The translations under genes and the position numbers were made by a program. Under the pieces are notes generated by a model. It had not been told where the DNA came from, ran no database searches, and saw only the letters and a program-made list of their open reading frames with translations. DNA of 6,418 nt from Candidatus Falkowiibacteriota bacterium (GTDB lineage Bacteria > Patescibacteriota > Patescibacteriia > Patescibacteriales > UBA12465), in NCBI GenBank assembly GCA_903857815.1, contig CAIOGK010000044.1, forward strand, positions 1 through 6,418, written 5' to 3'. Positions 1 through 5,619 of the stretch are shown here, in pieces; position 1 is the stretch's first letter, and every line of letters starts with the position of its first letter.

Positions 1-498
1 ATAAAAAATAACTTTTTGTTTAAGCCGATTAATGTTTGGTTTAAAAATCAGGCTTTTAATTGGCTCGGGGATATAAACAGTAAAACGCCGCTTTATTTAG
101 AAAATCCAAAATTATTATTTTTTGATTCGGAGATTAATTTCAATCAGGATAAATCTAAATTAAACTCTATTAATGAGTTAGCTGATAATATTTCCCAAGA
201 AGCTAAATTAATTAAAGAAAAATATAATTTAATTTTTGTTTATCTAATTATCCCTAACAAGTTTTCTATTTATGGAGATTTAGTTGTCGGTGGTAAGCCT
301 TATGATAATTTTATTCCGATTTTACAGCAGGCGCTTGACGAAAGAGGGGTGAAGTATGTTGATATTTATCAGGCCTTTAATGATTACCATATTAAAAATC
401 CGACCGATATTTTGTTTTATGCCGGCGATACTCATTATTCGCCGACAGGGAAGCAGATAGTAACCAATGCTATTATTAATTCTGGAGTATTTAAATAG
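1..498 (+). CDS. SGNH/AlgX-like (DHHW-type) protein, C-terminal part, 5' end outside window
   Basis: The reading frame is open to the first base of the window (I-K-N-N-F-L-F-K precedes the TTG at 16), so the gene very probably starts upstream and TTG is not its real start. About 165 residues are visible, ending in TAG at 496-498. The key motif is G-D-T-H-Y-S-P-T-G (Asp codon at 427, His at 433) near the C-terminus. It matches the D-x-H-(W/Y)-x-P-x-G signature of the SGNH-like AlgJ/AlgX/DHHW acetyltransferase family, in which Asp and His belong to the catalytic triad. The nucleophilic Ser block would lie before the window. A hydrophobic strand followed by I-P-N-K and a Y-x-D-I-Y strand fit the alpha/beta fold. 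Family members usually O-acetylate surface polysaccharide together with an MBOAT protein; whether one lies upstream cannot be seen. It is convergent with the DedA gene, with 4 bp between the stops. A plain SGNH esterase is the main alternative. Confidence 0.7.
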   Translation: MKNNFLFKPINVWFKNQAFNWLGDINSKTPLYLENPKLLFFDSEINFNQDKSKLNSINELADNISQEAKLIKEKYNLIFVYLIIPNKFSIYGDLVVGGKPYDNFIPILQQALDERGVKYVDIYQAFNDYHIKNPTDILFYAGDTHYSPTGKQIVTNAIINSGVFK

Positions 499-509
499 AT
501 ATTTAAATA
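488..509. repeat. Tandem 10-bp palindrome at a convergent gene junction
   Basis: The self-complementary 10-mer TATTTAAATA occurs at 488-497 and again at 500-509, separated by GA. The pair spans both stop codons of the converging genes (TAG at 496-498 on +, TAA at 505-503 on -). Because each unit is its own reverse complement, the whole can fold as one 10-bp A/T hairpin on either strand. It has no G/C core, so it would be a weak terminator at best. Confidence 0.5.
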
Positions 510-1312
510 AGGTTTAAAATTTCTATTAAAATATAAACACTCGTCAAAAAGATAAAGATTATTATGCCGCCAAATAATTTTTCGGAGACATATTTAGTTT
601 CGGTAAAAAATTCGTTGATAAGTGGATATTTTCTATTCAGTTTATTAAACCAAAGATAGCTATGTAGTTTATTGTTGAAGTTTAAACTGCTTAAGCGGAA
701 GTAAGTAATAATTGACTTCCCTTTATTTTTAGTTATCCAATAGATAGATATAATCGCTAAAATAATGATAATTGCTAGACTGACGCGACCCGACCATTTG
801 TTAAAGATAATGGCAAAAATTGTTCCGGAAAAATATCCCAGAGAAACATTTAAAATCGCCCAGCCGATTGCGCTTAAAATATTCCAAAAAATAAATGGTC
901 TTTGTTTCATTTTTGAGAGGCCGGCTATAAAAGGAATCACGGCTCTAATCGGTCCAAAAAATCGTCCTAGAAAAACACTTTTATTTCCGTGATGTTGAAA
1001 AAAAATTTCACCATGATAAAGTAATCTTTGGTTGATAATTTTATGGCTTTTAATCCAGTCGCCGCCGAAGCGACCCAAAGAATAACTAAAAAAATCTCCT
1101 AGAATTGCACCCACAGTCGCAAATATTATTAAGTCCCAGGTTTTTAAATAACCCTGAGCCGCTAAGAAACCGCCTATAGAAATCAAAGTTGCTCCAGGAA
1201 TGAACATTCCGACGAAAGGGGCGGATTCAATAAAGGCTAAAAATAAAAACAGCCAGTTACCTAGCCAAGAAAATTGGGTTAATAGATTAAGTAATATACT
1301 TAAATCAGGCAT
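503..1312 (-). CDS. DedA family (VTT/SNARE-associated domain) inner-membrane protein with C-terminal extension
   Basis: This is a 269-residue polytopic protein of the DedA/VTT family. Members are linked to membrane-lipid (undecaprenyl phosphate, phosphatidylethanolamine) translocation and to proton-motive-force homeostasis. The N-terminal re-entrant segment at about 26-52 carries E29 and the F-x-E-S-x-P-F-V-G-x-x-x-P-G signature. G-D (D73) follows in the second segment. G-R-F-F-G-P-I-R (R117, R123) and A-G-x-x-x-M at about 116-135 are the family's conserved arginine loop. Transmembrane segments follow at about 140-162 and 176-195. A DedA protein normally ends near residue 200-220. This one continues with a basic linker (about 196-245) and one more hydrophobic helix (about 247-267), resembling the start of the PAP2 half of DedA-PAP2 fusions. 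The ATG at 1312 sits just ahead of the conserved segment; no Shine-Dalgarno is visible. Family assignment is firm; substrate is unknown. Confidence 0.92.
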   Translation of the reverse strand: MPDLSILLNLLTQFSWLGNWLFLFLAFIESAPFVGMFIPGATLISIGGFLAAQGYLKTWDLIIFATVGAILGDFFSYSLGRFGGDWIKSHKIINQRLLYHGEIFFQHHGNKSVFLGRFFGPIRAVIPFIAGLSKMKQRPFIFWNILSAIGWAILNVSLGYFSGTIFAIIFNKWSGRVSLAIIIILAIISIYWITKNKGKSIITYFRLSSLNFNNKLHSYLWFNKLNRKYPLINEFFTETKYVSEKLFGGIIIFIFLTSVYILIEILNLI

Positions 1313-1344
1313 AATTTGGTTAATGTAAAATTAGATACTCATTT

Positions 1345-1350
1345 AGTATA
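1345..1350 (-). promoter_or_regulatory. Extended -10 promoter for the DedA gene
   Basis: On the minus strand TGTTATACT gives an extended -10 (TGn plus TATACT at 1350-1345), 32 bases before the ATG at 1312. No good -35 is seen at 16-18 bp, only A/T-rich sequence, which is tolerated by extended -10 promoters. The implied start near 1338 gives a leader of about 25 nt. Confidence 0.45.
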
Positions 1351-1412
1351 ACATATCTATTATATATTAAAACGAAAGCTGGCCCGGGGTGATTTTTATG
1401 GTTTATTTAATG

Positions 1413-1441
1413 TTGACAAGCGCTCATTCGTATGTTTAAAT
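1413..1441 (+). promoter_or_regulatory. Sigma70-type promoter for the gene at 1548
   Basis: A consensus -35 TTGACA (1413-1418) is followed by a 17-bp spacer and a -10 TTAAAT (1436-1441; 4 of 6 consensus bases). A TGn just before the -10 makes it extended. Transcription would start near 1448, giving a leader of about 100 nt before the ATG at 1548. The region diverges from the DedA promoter. Confidence 0.6.
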
Positions 1442-1454
1442 GTTTTAATGAAAT

Positions 1455-1484
1455 ACGCTTAGCCCTTATCTTCTAAGCGTTTTT
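1455..1484 (+). terminator. Terminator-like hairpin in the leader of the 1548 gene
   Basis: ACGCTTAG (1455-1462) pairs perfectly with CTAAGCGT (1473-1480) across a 10-nt loop and is followed by T (1480-1484). It begins only about 7 nt after the predicted transcription start, so it may act as an attenuator or protect the 5' end rather than terminate a preceding gene. The minus strand has no U-tract on its side, so orientation is +. Confidence 0.5.
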
Positions 1485-1509
1485 AATTTGTTCTTTTTAA
1501 AAATATTAT

Positions 1510-1526
1510 GCGCTTCGAGCGCTTTT
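1510..1526 (+). terminator. Second terminator-like hairpin just before the 1548 gene
   Basis: GCGCT (1510-1514) pairs with AGCGC (1518-1522) around TCG, followed by TTTT (1523-1526), 22 bases before the ATG at 1548. It is short but G/C-only at its base. Its 5' arm CGCTT (1511-1515) can also pair with AAGCG (1475-1479) in the 3' arm of the upstream hairpin, so the two could compete. A regulatory role is inference. Confidence 0.35.
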
Positions 1527-1547
1527 GTTTAACCAAAATTAATCGTA

Positions 1548-2309
1548 ATGAAAAATTTTTTCAGTTTTTTGAATTCACGTCGTCAGACGGCGGGACAAGT
1601 AGGCCCAACAGTAAGCGAGGTCTTAAGTGTTGCATCTCATAGTCCCAAGGCTGGTATTAATCTCGCCCAAAAGGGAGTTACTTTTTCCAGTTTTGATGAT
1701 TGGTTGCGGATGGCAACTAAAGGAGCAATCGCTAGCCCATATGCTTTTTCTTGGCGTAAATTAGCCCTTCAGTATCCTCCGGCGATGACCATTTCCGATT
1801 TATCGATGGTACTTGATTCAATTAAGAAAAAGCCGCTTTTAGCGGACCAGGCTCAAGCAATTATTTTTTCCGTATCATCAGAAAAATTACCCAATGTTTC
1901 CGTTTTGGAGGATTTAGTTATTGAAAGTGATGAGCAGCTTCGGATTAAGCAGTTGCTTATTAGAAAAAAAATTCTTGGTAATGAAAAATTTATTTCGGAA
2001 TCTTTAGCGAATGTTGTTTTTCAGCATTCGGAAGGGAAAGTTAAATTTTCTCTGGAAGGTGGTCGAGAGTTTATTCTCGATTCCAATTCTTTAACTATTA
2101 CTAAGAAAAAAAGATTTTCTACAATTTTTGGCGAAGCTACGCTGGTTTGTGTTCGCGAAAAACATTATGAGGAAATTGGAGTTGTGCGCCATTTTTTCTT
2201 TTTGGTTGATGGTGATGCTTACGTCTGTCGGATGAGGGAAATAGAATTCTACAAAATCATTCGTACTGAAAAAGAGGCGAGAACAGTGTTGGCTATTAAA
2301 TTAGCCTAA
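1548..2309 (+). CDS. Hypothetical protein, 253 residues, no family recognised
   Basis: I do not recognise a family. The protein is soluble, with no signal peptide and no membrane segment. Residues 1-45 are Ser/Gly/Gln-rich and look flexible. About 48-150 is predominantly helical, including W-L-R and W-R-K segments and a charged D-E-Q-L-R-I-K-Q-L-L-I-R-K-K stretch at about 128-141. From about 155 it turns into short beta-rich segments, and about 190-250 (V-C-V-R, H-F-F-F-L-V-D-G-D-A-Y-V-C-R) looks like a small beta sheet followed by a helix. Two cysteines are visible in that last part, but no metal-binding or catalytic motif. The ATG at 1548 follows a 100-nt leader with two hairpins and has no Shine-Dalgarno. 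It is a single-gene transcription unit with its own promoter and terminator. Coding potential is well supported by length and codon regularity; the function is unknown. Confidence 0.75.
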   Translation: MKNFFSFLNSRRQTAGQVGPTVSEVLSVASHSPKAGINLAQKGVTFSSFDDWLRMATKGAIASPYAFSWRKLALQYPPAMTISDLSMVLDSIKKKPLLADQAQAIIFSVSSEKLPNVSVLEDLVIESDEQLRIKQLLIRKKILGNEKFISESLANVVFQHSEGKVKFSLEGGREFILDSNSLTITKKKRFSTIFGEATLVCVREKHYEEIGVVRHFFFLVDGDAYVCRMREIEFYKIIRTEKEARTVLAIKLA

Positions 2310-2324
2310 AATTTTATTTTTTTA

Positions 2325-2354
2325 AAAAAGCCGCTCTTAAAAAAGCGGCTTTTT
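2325..2354. terminator. Bidirectional intrinsic terminator between convergent genes
   Basis: AAAAAGCCGCT (2325-2335) pairs with AGCGGCTTTTT (2344-2354) across an 8-nt loop, giving a 7-bp core of AGCCGCT/AGCGGCT extended by A-T pairs. Both strands run into T-tracts after the stem. It can therefore close the + gene ending at 2309 and the - operon ending at 2369. Confidence 0.88.
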
Positions 2355-2368
2355 GATTTGTTTATTTT

Positions 2369-2887
2369 TTATTCGATGCAACAGTCAACTACTTTTTTTA
2401 CCAAAGCTCCTAATTTACCGACAACGCCTTTCTTTTTTATATTTAAATCTTCGTCATCTATTTTCTTTACTTCACCGATATCGATTAATTTCATATTAAG
2501 TCCCCAAAACAGAGAATACAAATCATAGGCTTTTTGAAACATATCTTTTGCTTCTTCCTTGTTTCCTTTACCTTGAGATTTAGTCCCAACTTCCATTAAG
2601 CGGTAGGAGGCAGCTAATAAATGTTTAGATATACACCAAACTTCACCTTCGTATTCCTTAATGATTTTCTTTAAAAGTTGTTTACGCATTTCTCTAACCT
2701 CAGTCAAGAGGTCGTAGTATTTATCATTACCCGTTTTAGCTCCAGTAAAGAAAAAATGTTCTTCAATGCTAACTAAATTCATGATAGCAATGCTTAAGTC
2801 CTGATCTGAAGAAAGGTCAAGGGCATTGTCTTTTTTCATTTGATCAACTTTTTCTACCAGTTCGTTTAAATTTAATATTTCGCTCAT
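2369..2887 (-). CDS. Hypothetical helical protein, last gene of the redox operon
   Basis: This 172-residue soluble protein appears entirely alpha-helical; I recognise no named family. A segment at about 87-128 (A-A-S-Y-R-L-M-E-V-G ... E-E-A-K-D-M-F-Q-K-A-Y-D-L-Y) has the spacing of a degenerate TPR-like helix pair, separated by a Gly/Lys loop. The tail from about 150 is Lys-rich and amphipathic and ends D-C-C-I-E; another Cys is at 85. There is no signal peptide, so it is probably cytoplasmic. The ATG at 2887 starts 6 bp after the stop of the CPVC membrane protein, so the two are very likely co-transcribed. The upstream context is A-rich (AAAAATAT before ATG) without Shine-Dalgarno. A role with the redox partners is suggested only by operon position. 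Confidence 0.75.
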   Translation of the reverse strand: MSEILNLNELVEKVDQMKKDNALDLSSDQDLSIAIMNLVSIEEHFFFTGAKTGNDKYYDLLTEVREMRKQLLKKIIKEYEGEVWCISKHLLAASYRLMEVGTKSQGKGNKEEAKDMFQKAYDLYSLFWGLNMKLIDIGEVKKIDDEDLNIKKKGVVGKLGALVKKVVDCCIE

Positions 2888-2893
2888 ATATTT

Positions 2894-3412
2894 TTATTTA
2901 GTAATAAAATAAAAGATTAAACTGCAGATTACTAAAGCTCCAAATGGCATAACGACTTTTTGAAAAGGGAAATAGGCATGTCCATTATTATTTTTCTTTA
3001 GATTCACATACCAGAGACTAAAACCAGAGAAAGCTAAGCTTCCAAAAACTGCACCGAAAGCGAGTTTATCGATTCCGTATAATTTATTAGCGGGATGGCC
3101 AATCATGTCTTGGCTTATTAAAGGATAAAAAACCATTAAATAATAAAGAATTACCGTTATTACATCGCGCCATGATTTACTTCCAAAGCTCCAATTTTTT
3201 TTATTGAACCAGTTGATGGTCCAGGCGGCCACAGCGGCAGTTAATCCACCTATCCAAACGCCAGAGATGGTATCGTCAATTCCTAAGTATTGTGATAACC
3301 CTAAACCAGCACCGACGGCAACTATACAAACCGGACAAACAGCTTTAGCTGGTAAGGCGGCAAGACTGAAAGTTGCTATAGTTGAGGCGGCAATTAAATT
3401 TATTTTTTTCAT
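2894..3412 (-). CDS. Multi-pass membrane protein with CPVC redox motif after a signal sequence
   Basis: This is a 172-residue membrane protein. Residues 1-24 form a typical signal sequence: K-K, a hydrophobic core, then L-P-A-K-A as an A-x-A cleavage site. The mature end would begin V-C-P-V-C, placing a CxxC pair (C26, C29) at the outer face. Hydrophobic segments follow at about 30-43 (short), 48-69, 84-100, 115-138 and 153-171; a lone Cys (C163) lies in the last. Conserved-looking blocks include D-D-T-I-S-G-x-W-I-G, N-W-x-N-K-K, I-G-H-P-x-N-x-L-x-G-I-D-K and F-P-F-Q-K-V-V. I associate this family with Parcubacteria-type genomes but know no assigned function. It starts 9 bp after the CPHC thioredoxin-like gene, which supports a joint role in envelope thiol-disulfide exchange. 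Functional analogy with DsbB/VKOR is inference; the usual VKOR/DsbB second cysteine pair is not seen. Confidence 0.82.
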   Translation of the reverse strand: MKKINLIAASTIATFSLAALPAKAVCPVCIVAVGAGLGLSQYLGIDDTISGVWIGGLTAAVAAWTINWFNKKNWSFGSKSWRDVITVILYYLMVFYPLISQDMIGHPANKLYGIDKLAFGAVFGSLAFSGFSLWYVNLKKNNNGHAYFPFQKVVMPFGALVICSLIFYFITK

Positions 3413-3421
3413 ATTTATTTT

Positions 3422-3796
3422 TTAATCTGTTGCTTGTGAAGAATTATTACCGTAGTTTTTAAAAAAGTTGATGATGTCGGTATCTCCTACTAAACAAGTT
3501 TTTCCATCGTAGAAGAAAGGTACTCCAACTCCCTTGGTTGTATCAAGGCCACAGTTTTTTGCTGTTTGAGTTAATAGCTGAGCATTACCTTGATTATTGT
3601 AGACTTCTAATTTTCTGAATTCTATTTTCCCCTCTATTTTGTTAGCGACCATAAACTCATCAACGTTTTTACAATGGGGACAAGTATCCCCATAGAAAAG
3701 AATCATTTCAGAGTCTTTATTCATCGCCATTAAAGTAATAATGATAATTAGCGCTAGGACGCCAAATATGACTGGTAGATATTTTTGTATTTTCAT
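3422..3796 (-). CDS. Membrane-anchored thioredoxin/glutaredoxin-fold protein (CPHC)
   Basis: This is a 124-residue protein, first gene of a three-gene operon. One N-terminal transmembrane helix (about 7-25) with K-x-x-x-K before it anchors the domain, which should face outside. The thioredoxin fold then starts with the strand M-I-L-F-Y-G and the active site D-T-C-P-H-C (C39, C42). CPHC is the dipeptide seen in DsbA-type oxidants. The cis-proline strand is G-V-G-V-P-F-F (P93), followed by Y-D-G-K and a C-terminal helix. Two further cysteines (C82, C101) could form a structural or regulatory disulfide. At about 95 residues the domain is close to glutaredoxin size and lacks the DsbA helical insertion. 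It probably exchanges disulfides with exported proteins and with the CPVC membrane protein encoded 9 bp downstream; this partnership is inferred. No Shine-Dalgarno precedes the ATG at 3796. Confidence 0.88.
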   Translation of the reverse strand: MKIQKYLPVIFGVLALIIIITLMAMNKDSEMILFYGDTCPHCKNVDEFMVANKIEGKIEFRKLEVYNNQGNAQLLTQTAKNCGLDTTKGVGVPFFYDGKTCLVGDTDIINFFKNYGNNSSQATD

Positions 3797-3810
3797 AGCT
3801 TTAAAATCAA

Positions 3811-3825
3811 ATTGTTATTAACAAT
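3811..3825. promoter_or_regulatory. Perfect 15-bp dyad, operator candidate
   Basis: ATTGTTA (3811-3817) and TAACAAT (3819-3825) are a perfect inverted repeat about one central T. The dyad abuts the predicted -10 and covers the predicted start of the thioredoxin-like operon, a classic place for a repressor to bind. As RNA it would also form a 5' hairpin. No regulator gene is seen nearby. Confidence 0.45.
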
Positions 3826-3831
3826 ATAATA
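3826..3831 (-). promoter_or_regulatory. Extended -10 promoter of the redox operon
   Basis: On the minus strand TGCTATTAT gives an extended -10 (TATTAT at 3831-3826), 29 bases before the ATG at 3796. No convincing -35 is visible. Transcription would start near 3819, inside the dyad at 3811-3825. The promoter lies in the 74-bp gap after thrS, so the operon can be transcribed separately from thrS. Confidence 0.5.
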
Positions 3832-3851
3832 GCATAAATATAGAAATTGGG

Positions 3852-3872
3852 AATACCTGCCCAGGGGGTATT
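3852..3872 (-). other. Stem-loop over the thrS stop codon, no U-tract
   Basis: On the minus strand AATACC (3872-3867) pairs with GGTATT (3857-3852) around a 9-nt loop CCCTGGGCA. It overlaps the thrS TAA at 3873-3871. It is not followed by a run of U, so it is not a convincing intrinsic terminator, and thrS transcripts may read into the redox operon. Confidence 0.35.
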
Positions 3873-5619
3873 AGAGGCGATTATTAATTTTATTCAATAG
3901 TTCAGCAATAAACTTATCTTTAGCAATTTCCCTGGTATCTTGTTGGCCTCTATCGCGCACGCTTAAAACTTCAGAATTAGCTTCTTTATCGCCAATAACT
4001 AAGACGTGAGGAGTTTTTTCATTAGCCGCTTTTCGGATTTTGTTACCCATAGTTTCATTATTATCATCAACTTCAACCCTTATTCCGACTAGTTTTAATT
4101 CAGCCGCTAGTTTTTCACAAGCTGAGACATGGGCCTCGGCAACAGAAACGATTTTTACTTGTACCGGTGAAAGCCAAAGAGGGAAAGCTCCAGCATAATG
4201 TTCAATTAATATTCCCATGAATCTTTCCGGAGAACCAATGATTGCTCTATGAATCATAACCGGAGTTTTTTTCTTACCATCTTTATCGGTATATTCTAAT
4301 TCAAATCGCTGAGGCATTATAAAGTCTAGTTGGATAGTAGAAAGTTGCCATTCTCGGCCTAAAGAGTCGCTAGAAATTAAATCCATTTTTGGTCCGTAAA
4401 TAGCTGCTTCACCCTCAGCTTTAAAAAACTCAACTTTATTTTGGATTAAGATTTCTTCTAATAATTTTTGTGACTTTTCCCAAGTTTCAGATTCACCGAG
4501 ATATTTTTCTGGTTTTTTAGGGTCCCAAAGTGATAATCTAATTTTATATTTCATTTCAAAGGTTTGCATCGCGATGCGAATTATTTCCAAAACTGATGCA
4601 AATTCTTCTTTGATTTGGTCTTCCCGACAGAAACAATGACCATCATCCTGACAGAAACAACGTAAACGAGTAAGCCCGTTTAATTCTCCCGGTCTCTCAT
4701 CGCGGTATAAATTAGCAAAGTCGGCTACTCGTAAAGGCAGGTCTTTATAACTTCTAGTCTGAGCTGCATAAATTTGGGTGTGTTGAGGACAATTCATCGG
4801 TTTAAGAAAATATTCCTCATCGGTATAATTAGATATGACGCGTAACATGTCTTCCTTATACTTATCATAATGGCCGGAAACTTTAAATAATTCCGCCTTA
4901 TTAATGTTGGGAGTATGAACCTCCTGATAGCCAATACCGTTTTGCAGTTCGTTACAATAATTAATAATCATTTTTCTAACTAAGGCCCCTTTATTAGTAT
5001 AAAGGGGTAGCCCAGGTCCGACTAAATCGGAGAAAATAAATAATCCCATTTCTTTTCCAACTTTTCGATGGTCCCTTTTTTCTGCCTCCGCTATCATTTT
5101 TAAATATTCATCTAGTTCCGCTTTATCTTCAAAAGCTAAGCCGTAAATACGAGTTAACATTTTATTTTTTTCGTCCCCTCGCCAATAAGCACCGGCTAGT
5201 TTATTTAATTTAAAACTGCCTGGTTTTATTTTTATGCTAGTTTCAATATGAGGGCCTCGACAAAGATCGGTAAATTTTCCAACTGTATAAAAGCTAACAA
5301 CGGTTTCCCCTTTTTTTATTAATTCACTTATTAACTCAGTTTTATAAGGATTACCTTCTGTTTCCGCCTCTTTTAAGGCTTGATTGATTTCTAGTTCCGC
5401 TCTTTCAAACTTTAGATTTTGTTTAATAAGATGGGTCATCTTTTTTTCAATATTCTTTAAGTCTGATTCAGTAATTTTAGTTTCTCCAAAATCAATATCA
5501 TAATAGAAGCCATTTTCTATAGCGGGGCCGATTGCTAGTTGCGCTTCTGGCCAGAACTCTTTAATCGCTGAGGCCATTAAATGTGAAAGGGAATGACGCT
5601 TTGTTTCTAAATTTTCCAT
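3871..5619 (-). CDS. thrS: Threonyl-tRNA synthetase lacking the TGS domain
   Basis: It charges tRNA-Thr with threonine (class II aminoacyl-tRNA synthetase). The protein has 582 residues against about 640 in E. coli; the difference is the missing N-terminal TGS domain. The editing (SAD) domain starts at once, with H9/H13 (HxxxH) and C120/H124 (C-R-G-P-H), the usual four-residue editing site. The catalytic core holds M-N-C-P-Q-H (C277), motif 2 Y-R-D-E (R306), Q-D-D-G-H (H328), I-H-R (H457) and motif 3 G-S-P-E-R-F-M-G (R466). C277, H328 and H457 are the expected zinc ligands. The anticodon-binding domain spans about 485-580. Cysteines C321, C323, C329 and C331 cluster around H328, where I recall non-Cys residues at most of these positions in E. 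coli. The ATG at 5619 is right because the T-box terminator ends 21 bases upstream; no Shine-Dalgarno is present. It is regulated by that T-box. Confidence 0.97.
   Translation of the reverse strand: MENLETKRHSLSHLMASAIKEFWPEAQLAIGPAIENGFYYDIDFGETKITESDLKNIEKKMTHLIKQNLKFERAELEINQALKEAETEGNPYKTELISELIKKGETVVSFYTVGKFTDLCRGPHIETSIKIKPGSFKLNKLAGAYWRGDEKNKMLTRIYGLAFEDKAELDEYLKMIAEAEKRDHRKVGKEMGLFIFSDLVGPGLPLYTNKGALVRKMIINYCNELQNGIGYQEVHTPNINKAELFKVSGHYDKYKEDMLRVISNYTDEEYFLKPMNCPQHTQIYAAQTRSYKDLPLRVADFANLYRDERPGELNGLTRLRCFCQDDGHCFCREDQIKEEFASVLEIIRIAMQTFEMKYKIRLSLWDPKKPEKYLGESETWEKSQKLLEEILIQNKVEFFKAEGEAAIYGPKMDLISSDSLGREWQLSTIQLDFIMPQRFELEYTDKDGKKKTPVMIHRAIIGSPERFMGILIEHYAGAFPLWLSPVQVKIVSVAEAHVSACEKLAAELKLVGIRVEVDDNNETMGNKIRKAANEKTPHVLVIGDKEANSEVLSVRDRGQQDTREIAKDKFIAELLNKINNRL

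Noticed and set aside
16..18. TTG as the start of the SGNH-like gene
   Set aside because: The frame is open to the window edge, and the visible part is only the C-terminal portion of the family; the real start must lie upstream.
765..992. Open + frame of 75 codons antisense to the DedA gene
   Set aside because: It overlaps entirely the conserved VTT-domain region on the other strand, and its translation resembles no protein; it is a shadow.
1448..1462. Four-codon leader peptide (M-K-Y-A, stop) overlapping the first hairpin of the 1548 leader
   Set aside because: It would begin at the predicted transcription start, has no ribosome binding site and no run of a regulatory codon; nothing beyond chance supports it.
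3204..3425. Open + frame of 73 codons antisense to the CPVC membrane protein
   Set aside because: It lies opposite the signal peptide and first membrane helices of a well-supported gene, has low-complexity Ala/Thr/Phe content and no promoter of its own.
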